From an uncultured Erysipelotrichaceae bacterium (GTDB taxonomy: Bacteria; Bacillota_I; Bacilli_A; RFN20; CAG-826), in NCBI GenBank assembly GCA_900321535.1, contig ONWJ01000202.1, positions 1-9,171 on the forward strand: DNA of 9,171 nucleotides, given 5' to 3'. Each line of letters starts with the position of its first letter. The first letter of the stretch is position 1. This document shows, piece by piece, positions 1-6,082 of the stretch. A program made the translations under genes and the position numbers. The notes beneath the pieces were generated by a model. It was not told the DNA's origin. It saw only the letters and a list, made by a program, of their open reading frames with translations, and searched no databases.

Positions 1-288
1 GGGTTGCTCGATGACCCAGAGGCACTTCGCAAAGCATTGGAAGAAGCCCCGGTGGAAAACGATGGCATTCAGGTCAAAATCGGCGCCGACGACCCTGAAC
101 TCGGCGACATGACGATTCTATCTGCCTCGCTTACCATCCCAGGCGGAGAGGGCACCTCGATCAACCTCGTCGGCCCAACCCGCATGGATTATGACAAAGC
201 CCTGGCGACCTTGCGTTATGTGCAAGAGGCGTTAGAGCAATACTTCTCCAAGGAAGGAGATGCAGCATGGAAGAAGAAAGACGCATAG
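1..288 (+). CDS. hrcA: HrcA heat-shock repressor, C-terminal end (5' truncated by window)
   Basis: HrcA is the dimeric repressor that binds CIRCE operators and shuts off the dnaK and groE operons; its folding by GroEL couples repression to chaperone load. Only the last 95 residues are here, read in frame from base 1; the DNA-binding winged helix lies outside the window. The recognisable part is the C-terminal dimer/GAF-like region with the family signature GPTRMDY (coded around 172-192), followed by a helix of the type that ends HrcA proteins (ALATLRYVQEALEQYF). A short charged tail follows, and the gene stops with TAG at 286-288. It overlaps the start of grpE by 22 bases in a different frame, which suggests translational coupling. 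Identity rests on this motif plus the grpE-dnaK-dnaJ neighbours and is secure. An in-frame TTG at base 4 is not the true start. Confidence 0.95.
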   Translation, partial: GLLDDPEALRKALEEAPVENDGIQVKIGADDPELGDMTILSASLTIPGGEGTSINLVGPTRMDYDKALATLRYVQEALEQYFSKEGDAAWKKKDA

Positions 289-914
289 AAGAAGAACAAC
301 CCGCTCCTGAAGAGGAGGAAGAAGACGCCAAAAAAGGCAAGAAAGTCAAATACAAAGAGTACGCCAAGGTAGTGGAACAGCTAGAGAAAGCAAAGGCCGA
401 TTCCGAACATTGGAAAAACGAGTACTACAAAGCCTATGCGGACATGCAAAATCTCCGCCGGGCATTGGAAGAAGAATCCCGTTCCGCCATCCGTTACCGG
501 GCCGAAGGATTCCTCTCTGGATTGCTTCCTTCTCTAGATGCCTTCCATATGGCGTTAGAGAATCCAGCCCCAACCAAGGAAGCGCAAGCCTACCAAATCG
601 GATTCACTTACATCTATAACCAAATCGTCAACGCGCTGGTGGATGAAGGATTAAAGGAAATCACCCCCAAAGTCGGGGAAGCCTATGACCTCAAATTCAT
701 GCAAGCCGTCGATGCGGTGGAAGATGAATCCGTGTCCCCCAACACAATCACCAAAGTGTACGCCAAAGGCTACCAACTTCACGATCGACTCATCCGTCCC
801 GCCATGGTGCAGGTCTCCAAAAAGCCTGCTCCGGTCGAGGAAAAGAAGGAAGAACCGGTCGAAGAAGAAACCAACAACAATAACGAAGAAAGCACCATTT
901 CTAATCAAGCTTGA
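267..914 (+). CDS. grpE: GrpE, nucleotide exchange factor for DnaK
   Basis: GrpE is a cytoplasmic homodimer that opens the DnaK nucleotide-binding cleft to release ADP and acts as a thermosensor. The 215-aa protein starts at the ATG at 267, preceded by a purine-rich SD (GGAAGGAG around 252-259) inside the end of hrcA. Residues 1-30 are acidic and disordered-looking, a long coiled-coil helix follows (about 28-85, with the typical NLRR segment and [12 protein letters not shown] at the four-helix bundle), and the beta domain ends in the usual GY-x-L-x-D-R-x-I-RPA pattern. Two things are odd. The well conserved FDPxxHxAV motif reads YDLKFMQAV (140-148), so Pro and His are replaced by Leu142 and Met145. 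The protein also continues about 30 residues past the usual end with a low-complexity Glu/Asn tail, making it longer than most GrpEs (about 180-200 aa). It ends in TGA. Confidence 0.96.
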   Translation: MEEERRIEEEQPAPEEEEEDAKKGKKVKYKEYAKVVEQLEKAKADSEHWKNEYYKAYADMQNLRRALEEESRSAIRYRAEGFLSGLLPSLDAFHMALENPAPTKEAQAYQIGFTYIYNQIVNALVDEGLKEITPKVGEAYDLKFMQAVDAVEDESVSPNTITKVYAKGYQLHDRLIRPAMVQVSKKPAPVEEKKEEPVEEETNNNNEESTISNQA

Positions 915-924
915 TCAACAAGCG

Positions 925-931
925 AAAGGAG
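925..931 (+). promoter_or_regulatory. Ribosome binding site fixing the dnaK start
   Basis: AAAGGAG lies 9 nt before the ATG at 941. This decides the dnaK start: the reading frame stays open upstream to a TTG at 911, but that codon overlaps the end of grpE, has no SD and would add ten residues absent from DnaK proteins, whereas [14 protein letters not shown] from 941 is the usual N-terminus. Confidence 0.85.
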
Positions 932-940
932 ATTCAACAT

Positions 941-2770
941 ATGGCAAAAGAAATCATCGTCGGTATCGACCTCGGTACCACCAACTCCGTCATCTCTTAT
1001 ATGCAAGCTGACGGCAAAGTCAAAGTCATCCCTAACCCAGAAGGCACCAATACCACCCCATCCGTGGTCGCCTTCAAAGGCAGCGGCGAGGAAATCGTCG
1101 GCAACGCCGCTAAGCGTCAGGCCATCACCAACCCCGACACCGTCGGCTCGGCCAAGCGTAAAATCGGCGGACCTGAGAAGTTCCACATCGGCTGCCTCAA
1201 TAAGGATTTCACCCCGCAAGAGATCTCTTCCAAGGTCCTCGCTTACATGAAATCCTACGCTGAGAAGAACCTCGGCCAGACCATCACCAAAGCGGTCATC
1301 ACCGTTCCAGCCTACTTCAATGACGCCCAGCGTCAGGCCACCAAAGACGCCGGTACCATCGCAGGTTTGGACGTTGTCCGTATCATCAACGAGCCAACCG
1401 CGGCTTGCTTAGCCTATGGCTTAGAACACGATAAATCCGAAAAAGTCCTCGTCTTCGACCTCGGCGGCGGCACCCTTGACGTCTCCATCCTCGATATCGG
1501 CGATGGCACCTTTGAAGTCTTGTCCACCTCCGGCGACACCAACCTCGGTGGCGACGACTGGGACAATGCGGTCGCGGATTGGATCCACGCCCAAATCAAA
1601 ATCGAAACCGGCAGCGATCTTAACGATAAGATGGCCCGTCAACGTTTCATCGACGCGGCAGAACGCGCCAAAATCGAGCTCTCTTCCTCCCTTGAGACCA
1701 CGATTTCCCTCCCATTCATCGGCATGGGCCCCAATGGTCCGATCAACTTCGAGACCGTTCTCACCCGCGCCAAATTCCAAGATCTTACCCGTCATTTGCT
1801 CGACCGTTGCAAGATCCCAATGGAAAAAGCCCTCAAGGATTCCGGACTTTCCTACAATGAAATCGGCGATATCCTGATGATCGGCGGTTCCACCCGTATG
1901 CCAGCCGTCCAAGAGATGGTCAAGCGCATCTCCGGCAAGAACATCAACCTCTCGGTCAACCCAGACGAAGCCGTTTCCATGGGCGCAGCCCTTCAAGGCG
2001 CGGTCATCGCAGGCGATGTCAAGGACGTTGTCCTTCTCGACGTCACCCCGCTTACCCTTGGTATTGAAACTCTCGGCGGCGTCATGACCCCGCTTATCCC
2101 AAGGAACACGACCATCCCAACCACCAAGAGCCAGATCTTCTCCACGGCCCAAGACAATCAGCCTGCCGTCGACATCATGGTTTATCAAGGTGAGCGTCCA
2201 ATGGCCCATGACAACAAGCTTCTTGGCAACTTCACCCTTTCTGGCATCCGTCCAGCCCGCCGTGGCCAGCCACGCATCGAAGTCACCTTCAATATCGACG
2301 TCAACGGCATCGTCAAAGTCTCGGCCAAAGACCTTGATACCCAGCAAACCGCGGATATCACCATCTCTGGCAGCAATGGCCTCTCCAAATCCGATATCGA
2401 TCGCATGATCAAGGAAGCGGAAGAGAACAAAGCCGCCGACGAGAAGAGAAAAGGCGACGCTGAAATCATCAACAAGGCCCAAACCTATGTCGATGAAATC
2501 AACAACGCTCTCCAAGAAAAAGGCGACAGCATGGATGCAGCCCAGAAAGAGCAACTCACCAAGCTTCGCGATGAAGCTAGCGGCGCCATCGCAGCCAAAG
2601 ACATCGAGAAACTCCGCGAAATCGTCGGCAGACTCGAGGATGCGGCTTCCCAAGCCTATGCTCAGCAACAGCAACAGCAAGGCGGCGATGCCGGCAACCA
2701 AGGCCAGCAGCAAGAAGGCCAGCAAGGACCAGACGATGTGGTCGATGCCGACTTCACTGATGCGAAATAA
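941..2770 (+). CDS. dnaK: DnaK (Hsp70) molecular chaperone
   Basis: ATP-dependent cytoplasmic chaperone that works with DnaJ and GrpE from the same operon. It is 609 aa, the usual size for Bacillota. The ATPase domain shows phosphate-1 GIDLGTTNS (8-16), the conserved [17 protein letters not shown] and [11 protein letters not shown] segments, and phosphate-2 DLGGGT (173-178). It lacks the roughly 23-residue insertion of Proteobacterial DnaK. The interdomain linker is VVLLDVTPL (363-371). The substrate-binding beta domain and helical lid follow, then a Gln/Gly-rich tail ending [12 protein letters not shown]. Most of the protein is textbook, but the normally invariant PPAPRGVPQ-type loop reads RPARRGQPR (437-445), adding three arginines. 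The residue aligned with E. coli lid Asp540 is Gln514. A -1 strand open frame of 434 codons lies opposite this gene and reflects codon bias only. Confidence 0.98.
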   Translation: MAKEIIVGIDLGTTNSVISYMQADGKVKVIPNPEGTNTTPSVVAFKGSGEEIVGNAAKRQAITNPDTVGSAKRKIGGPEKFHIGCLNKDFTPQEISSKVLAYMKSYAEKNLGQTITKAVITVPAYFNDAQRQATKDAGTIAGLDVVRIINEPTAACLAYGLEHDKSEKVLVFDLGGGTLDVSILDIGDGTFEVLSTSGDTNLGGDDWDNAVADWIHAQIKIETGSDLNDKMARQRFIDAAERAKIELSSSLETTISLPFIGMGPNGPINFETVLTRAKFQDLTRHLLDRCKIPMEKALKDSGLSYNEIGDILMIGGSTRMPAVQEMVKRISGKNINLSVNPDEAVSMGAALQGAVIAGDVKDVVLLDVTPLTLGIETLGGVMTPLIPRNTTIPTTKSQIFSTAQDNQPAVDIMVYQGERPMAHDNKLLGNFTLSGIRPARRGQPRIEVTFNIDVNGIVKVSAKDLDTQQTADITISGSNGLSKSDIDRMIKEAEENKAADEKRKGDAEIINKAQTYVDEINNALQEKGDSMDAAQKEQLTKLRDEASGAIAAKDIEKLREIVGRLEDAASQAYAQQQQQQGGDAGNQGQQQEGQQGPDDVVDADFTDAK

Positions 2771-2787
2771 CCTAATCTAAAACATTT

Positions 2788-2822
2788 GGAATCGGCATGG
2801 AATTCCGTCCCATGCCGATTTC
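2788..2822 (+). terminator. dnaK-dnaJ intergenic hairpin, possible attenuator or processing site
   Basis: A perfect 11-bp inverted repeat, AATCGGCATGG (2790-2800) and CCATGCCGATT (2810-2820), is separated by 9 nt and extends two more pairs including a G-U. The bases after it (TTTCTTCC) form only a weak U-tract, so it could be a leaky terminator lowering dnaJ relative to dnaK, or a stem protecting or processing the mRNA. The arm/spacer geometry recalls CIRCE (9-bp arms, 9-nt spacer), but the arm sequence does not match TTAGCACTC. Position and symmetry are seen directly; the function is inferred. Confidence 0.6.
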
Positions 2823-2847
2823 TTCCGACTAAGAAAGGAGGGCAACT

Positions 2848-3978
2848 ATGGCGAATAAACGCGATTATTACGAAGTTTTGGGTATCAGCAAATCCGCTTC
2901 CAAAGACGAGATCAAATCCGCCTACCGCAAACTAGCCAAGCAATACCACCCCGATATCAACAAATCACCAGACGCTCCGGAGAAATTCAAGGAAGTCCAG
3001 GAAGCCTATGACGTCCTTTATGACGATCAAAAGCGCGCTCAATATGACCAATTCGGTTTTGCAGCCTTCGAGCAAGGCGGCAGCAATGGCGGTCCATTCG
3101 GGCAAGGATTTGCTTCCGGTGGTTTCGGCGATGTCGATTTGGGCGATATTTTCTCCAGTTTCTTCGGCGGTGGACGCAGACGTCAACGCGCCTCAACCTC
3201 TCCTAGCAAAGGCGAGGACACCCTCACCCGTATCCGCATTTCCTTCATGGATGCCGTCTTAGGCACGAAAGTCACCATCCCGGTCACCTATGATGAGCCA
3301 TGCTCCCATTGCCATGGGTCAGGGGCAGAAAGCGAATCGGCGATGACCACTTGCCCATATTGCGGCGGTCGCGGCACGATTTCGGCCCAGCAACGCACGA
3401 TTTTCGGGGTTGTTGAATCCGAGCAAGAATGCCCTCATTGCCATGGCAAAGGCAAAATCATCAAAGATCCATGCCACACCTGCAAAGGCGAAGGCTATAC
3501 CCGCGTGAAACGCGAATTGACCGTCAATATTCCAGCTGGCATCAATGCTGGTCAGCAGATTCGCGTCCAAGGAAAAGGCGGCCGCGGCTCCAATGGAGGC
3601 CCAAACGGCGACCTTTATGTCGAAGTGTTGATCGCCCCGCATAGCGATTTCCGCCGCGATGGCAACGATGTTCATCTTGATGTCCCGCTTTCCTTCGTTG
3701 ATTGCGCGCTTGGATGCACGATTGACGTTCCAACGGTTTATGGCGATGTCTCGGTCAAGATTCCAGAAGGAACACAGCCAGACCAGATTCTAAAAATCAA
3801 AGATCACGGCATCAAAGACCTCCGCTCGGGCAGACCAGGCAACCAATACATCCACATCAAGGTGATGACGCCTTCGAAAATGTCCCGTTCTCAGCGCGAA
3901 TTGCTCAACGCCTTCAAAGATCAAACCGATAAGAAGGACAGCGAATACGCGAAGTGGAGATCCCGTTTCAAGAAATAA
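2848..3978 (+). CDS. dnaJ: DnaJ (Hsp40), type A J-domain co-chaperone
   Basis: DnaJ delivers unfolded clients to DnaK and stimulates its ATPase. The start at 2848 is set by a strong SD, AAAGGAGG at 2834-2841. The 376-aa protein has all class A parts in order: a J-domain with HPD at residues 34-36 (in KQYHPD); a Gly/Phe-rich linker (about 69-112, ending in the usual [12 protein letters not shown]); and a zinc-finger domain with four intact CxxCxGxG repeats starting at Cys152, Cys169, Cys195 and Cys209. Two beta-barrel client-binding domains and a dimerisation tail ([15 protein letters not shown]) complete it. Its length is typical and no key residue is missing. It is the last gene of the heat-shock operon, followed 8 nt after its stop by a strong terminator. 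It may be expressed at a different level from dnaK because of the intergenic hairpin upstream. Confidence 0.98.
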   Translation: MANKRDYYEVLGISKSASKDEIKSAYRKLAKQYHPDINKSPDAPEKFKEVQEAYDVLYDDQKRAQYDQFGFAAFEQGGSNGGPFGQGFASGGFGDVDLGDIFSSFFGGGRRRQRASTSPSKGEDTLTRIRISFMDAVLGTKVTIPVTYDEPCSHCHGSGAESESAMTTCPYCGGRGTISAQQRTIFGVVESEQECPHCHGKGKIIKDPCHTCKGEGYTRVKRELTVNIPAGINAGQQIRVQGKGGRGSNGGPNGDLYVEVLIAPHSDFRRDGNDVHLDVPLSFVDCALGCTIDVPTVYGDVSVKIPEGTQPDQILKIKDHGIKDLRSGRPGNQYIHIKVMTPSKMSRSQRELLNAFKDQTDKKDSEYAKWRSRFKK

Positions 3979-3985
3979 ACTTCAT

Positions 3986-4010
3986 GGCGTTTGCTTCGGC
4001 AAGCGCCTTT
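3986..4010 (+). terminator. Intrinsic terminator of the heat-shock operon
   Basis: A 9-bp stem, GGCGTTTGC (3986-3994) with GCAAGCGCC (3999-4007), contains one T-G wobble and closes on a C(UUCG)G tetraloop, an unusually stable cap. It is followed by TTTGCTTT. It sits just after the dnaJ stop, as expected for the end of the hrcA-grpE-dnaK-dnaJ transcript. Confidence 0.85.
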
Positions 4011-4026
4011 GCTTTATCTATCCTCC

Positions 4027-4050
4027 TGAAAGCGCTTCAAAACGCTTTCT
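4027..4050 (+). promoter_or_regulatory. Inverted repeat with cre-like (CcpA) sequences upstream of the TM2-rsmE operon
   Basis: GAAAGCG (4028-4034) and CGCTTTC (4043-4049) form inverted arms with an 8-nt spacer. The left part, TGAAAGCGCTT, is the beginning of a catabolite-response element (consensus TGWAANCGNTNWCA) with one T missing thereafter. The right part, TCAAAACGCTTTCT (4037-4050), matches that consensus at 12 of 14 positions. It lies about 40-60 bp upstream of the probable -10 box at 4089. It could equally be a backup terminator hairpin (7-bp stem followed by TTCCTT). CcpA control is a suggestion only; no ccpA gene is in view. Confidence 0.3.
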
Positions 4051-4060
4051 TCCTTCGATT

Positions 4061-4075
4061 TTCCCTTTAAGGGAA
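4061..4075. repeat. Short palindrome in the -35 region of the TM2-rsmE promoter
   Basis: TTCCCTT (4061-4067) and AAGGGAA (4069-4075) are perfect inverted arms around a single base. The palindrome covers the place where the -35 element of the promoter with -10 at 4089 would be, which is the arrangement of an operator. I do not recognise the binding protein. Confidence 0.35.
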
Positions 4076-4088
4076 GCACATTAGGCTA

Positions 4089-4094
4089 TATACT
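4089..4094 (+). promoter_or_regulatory. Probable -10 box for the TM2-rsmE-hyp-mtaB operon
   Basis: TATACT differs from TATAAT at one position and follows the dnaJ terminator, where a new promoter is needed. No good -35 is seen (TTTAAG at 4066-4071 has the right spacing but a poor match), so an activator or the palindrome at 4061-4075 may matter. Transcription would start near 4101, only a base or two before the ATG at 4103, with no SD between them. A leaderless or near-leaderless mRNA is implied. Confidence 0.45.
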
Positions 4095-4102
4095 TTTCCT
4101 GC

Positions 4103-4537
4103 ATGGCAAAATGTAAGTATTGTCATAAAGATATCGAGCGTTTCGACTCCGATATTTGCCCCCATTGCGGCGGCGCGCACCCCATCGATGACACCTATAA
4201 AACCCTAGATATCACCAGGGCTTTCCAAGGCGTGAATGCGGAGGGCGAGCTTTATCGTTCCAAAAAGAAGGCGACCGCTTTGGCGTTAGGGGCTACGTTA
4301 GGCTATTTTGGAGCCCAATGGTTTTATCTTGGCTTCAAGAAATATGGCATCATCGAGCTCATCTCCACCTTGGTGATCACCTTTGGGGTTGGGTTTGCCT
4401 TATTCTTCACCGTTTTGCCGAACGCGCTTGCGTTCCTCATCCCTTTTGCAGTTTGTTATATTATTGGTATCATCTTTGTGATTCGCTTGGGGCTTGATGT
4501 CTCACCGAAAGACGGAAATGGGGAGCTATTGAGATAA
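4103..4537 (+). CDS. Small zinc-ribbon plus TM2-domain membrane protein
   Basis: The 144-aa protein has an N-terminal zinc ribbon with CxxC pairs at Cys4/Cys7 and Cys19/Cys22, a soluble linker (about 27-52), a Lys-rich stretch and three hydrophobic helices (about 57-77, 82-104 and 106-129), ending in a short polar tail. The first hairpin carries the TM2 signature: GYFGAQWFYLG at 67-77, close to the family's G-x-F-G-A-H-x-F-Y-L-G with Gln for His. TM2 proteins are small membrane proteins of unclear function in bacteria, often with an added zinc ribbon; no activity should be assigned. The start is chosen because the first CxxC begins at residue 4, leaving no room for a later start, yet there is no SD before the ATG. 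It opens the second operon, one base before rsmE, in the slot where B. subtilis carries prmA. It bears no resemblance to PrmA. Confidence 0.8.
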   Translation: MAKCKYCHKDIERFDSDICPHCGGAHPIDDTYKTLDITRAFQGVNAEGELYRSKKKATALALGATLGYFGAQWFYLGFKKYGIIELISTLVITFGVGFALFFTVLPNALAFLIPFAVCYIIGIIFVIRLGLDVSPKDGNGELLR

Positions 4538-4538
4538 T

Positions 4539-5252
4539 ATGCAGCATTACTTTGGAACCATTGTCAACGGGAAAGCCATTCTTACGGGCGACCAGGTACA
4601 TCATCTCGTCGATGTCCGTCGCGGAGAAGTCGGCGAGAAAATCGAGGTTTCCGAAGAAAAAGAATCCTATCTTTGCGAGATTCTCTCCTTGGAACCTCTT
4701 GAGATTTCAGTATTAAAGAAAATCGAAGATAAACGTGAACTCGATATCGATTTGACGGTTGCTTTCGCTTTGCTAAAAGGCGATAAAAACGAAGTTATTA
4801 TCCTTAAATGCACCGAGCTCGGCGCATCTCATTTCATACCTTTCATCTCCAAACGCTGCATCGTCAACGTCCAAGATAAATCCGAGAAGAAACAAGCCCG
4901 CTTCGAGAAAATCGCCCAAGAAGGGGCGAAACAATGCCGACGCGATATGGTTCCTTCCATCGAGCCAATCTGCGATTTCACCGATTTGCTCTCCCTTCAA
5001 TACGATGTGAAGCTATTCGCTTATGAAGGCGAGGCAGGCAGAAATGATTCGCTTTGGAAAGAAGCCGTCAAATTATCCAAGCATCAATCCGTTTTGTTCG
5101 TGGTCGGCCCAGAAGGCGGATTCGAGCATGATGAAGTCGCGCTTGCTAGCGACTATGGCTTTACTTTTGTTGGGCTAGGCAGACGCATCTTGCGAGCCGA
5201 AACCGCGGCGATTTACGGGACAACGATCCTTGGCGCCGCAAGCGAGGAATAA
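4539..5252 (+). CDS. rsmE: RsmE, 16S rRNA m3U1498 methyltransferase
   Basis: RsmE methylates N3 of U1498 (E. coli numbering) in helix 44 of 16S rRNA, at the decoding centre, using S-adenosylmethionine. The 237-aa protein has a short N-terminal PUA-like domain with HHLVDVRR (21-28) and a SPOUT (trefoil-knot) methyltransferase domain. Visible motifs are KGDKNEVIILKCTELGA, the knot loop VGPEGGF (189-195) and LGRRILRAETAA (213-224), which form the SAM-binding knot in this family. The length is normal and no motif is damaged. The ATG at 4539 follows the stop of the upstream gene by one base and has only a loose GGGAG (4521-4525) as SD, so translation probably depends on coupling. The next gene starts two bases after the rsmE stop. 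Association with dnaJ and mtaB is conserved across Bacillota, which supports the assignment. Confidence 0.95.
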   Translation: MQHYFGTIVNGKAILTGDQVHHLVDVRRGEVGEKIEVSEEKESYLCEILSLEPLEISVLKKIEDKRELDIDLTVAFALLKGDKNEVIILKCTELGASHFIPFISKRCIVNVQDKSEKKQARFEKIAQEGAKQCRRDMVPSIEPICDFTDLLSLQYDVKLFAYEGEAGRNDSLWKEAVKLSKHQSVLFVVGPEGGFEHDEVALASDYGFTFVGLGRRILRAETAAIYGTTILGAASEE

Positions 5253-5254
5253 TC

Positions 5255-6082
5255 ATGGATTTCTTCCAATTGCTAGAGAAAAAGCAGGGGAAGACCGCGT
5301 TTCTTTCCTCCTCTGAGATGAAGTTTTTCCTCGATAACTCGGGCATTTTAGGGGATTTCCCGATGTTTGCGCGTTATGGCAAGGCTCAGAAGAGCTTTGA
5401 TGTGATCCGCGCGAACATCATCATCCGTTCCATCATCAATAAAAGCGTCCTTGAAGACGCCTATGATAAAGCGATCCGTTTGGCCAGGAAGAGCAACGCC
5501 TCTACCGGCGATAAGAATGAAGTCATCCTTACCCAAGAAGGAATGGAGCTCATCCGTAAGGCCAGAGAGTCCTTGCCGTATTTTGAAGAAGGGGAGAACC
5601 GTATCTATATCCCCATTCTTTCCCGCAGCATCAATAAAATATACGCAGGGGACATCACCAAGCTTTCGCAGCGGCCATTCCGTTCATTATTAAGGAACGT
5701 GGACACCATGGTCGTCGATCCTTTTGACATGTATGGGGATGATTTGTTCGATAGTTATTTTACGAAACTCATCTCGATTAAGAAGACTGAAAAATCAACC
5801 GCGTTCTGGGACTATGATGCGGCCTGTATCTATATCATCAACAAACAGGGGAGACTCGATGTTTCCATCGCCTTATTCGATCGTTCATTGAAGGCGAAAA
5901 AACCGAATCACATGATGTCTAGAATCGTTCCTTGCGTCGAAGCATTCTATCGCGGAGATAAAGAGGAATTCCAAAAACTATTAGTAGATAAACAGTTGAT
6001 TTCTAGTAGATTGCTTTACCGAAATAGATACGATGAAAGGCGACTTTCTAACCATTTAAGGAGAAAGTACTCCGAAGCATGA
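5255..6082 (+). CDS. Unrecognised 275-aa protein between rsmE and mtaB
   Basis: I do not recognise this protein. It is a real gene: a GAGGA SD (5244-5248) precedes the ATG, it starts two bases after rsmE, and its stop overlaps the mtaB start as ATGA. No signal peptide, membrane helix, Cys cluster or nucleotide-binding loop is visible, so it is probably cytoplasmic. Residues 1-110 look mainly helical and contain FARYGKAQKSFDVIRANI and a KNEVILTQEG stretch. A mixed strand/helix part (about 115-215) holds DTMVVDPFDMYGDDLFDSYF, FWDYDAACIYIINKQG and LDVSIALFDRSL, with many Asp and aromatic residues. The C-terminus (about 250-275) is strongly basic (RLLYRNRYDERR...HLRRKY), which could contact nucleic acid. 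It is not PrmA: no GxGxG SAM motif is present. Its place between two RNA-modification genes suggests, without proving, a link to translation. It may be a lineage-specific family. Confidence 0.85.
   Translation: MDFFQLLEKKQGKTAFLSSSEMKFFLDNSGILGDFPMFARYGKAQKSFDVIRANIIIRSIINKSVLEDAYDKAIRLARKSNASTGDKNEVILTQEGMELIRKARESLPYFEEGENRIYIPILSRSINKIYAGDITKLSQRPFRSLLRNVDTMVVDPFDMYGDDLFDSYFTKLISIKKTEKSTAFWDYDAACIYIINKQGRLDVSIALFDRSLKAKKPNHMMSRIVPCVEAFYRGDKEEFQKLLVDKQLISSRLLYRNRYDERRLSNHLRRKYSEA

Noticed and set aside
903..914. UGA recoding (mycoplasma code)
   Set aside because: grpE and the 5255-6082 gene end at TGA exactly where the following start codons and family ends predict, and Trp is coded by TGG throughout.
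911..940. TTG at 911 as an alternative dnaK start
   Set aside because: It lies at the grpE stop without an SD; the ATG at 941 has AAAGGAG at the right distance and matches the family N-terminus.
1421..2725. A 434-codon open frame on the minus strand opposite dnaK
   Set aside because: Long antisense frames opposite hsp70 genes are a known artefact of codon bias. This one has low-complexity Asp/Gly/Leu content, no recognisable domain, and lies entirely under a highly conserved gene.
2660..2745. CAG/CAA-rich repeat tract as a mobile or tandem repeat element
   Set aside because: It encodes the Gln/Gly-rich C-terminal tail normal for DnaK and stays in frame to the conserved DDVVDADF end.
2790..2820. 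CIRCE operator between dnaK and dnaJ
   Set aside because: Only the 9-nt spacing agrees; the arms do not resemble TTAGCACTC/GAGTGCTAA. No CIRCE is visible in the window; it should lie upstream of hrcA.
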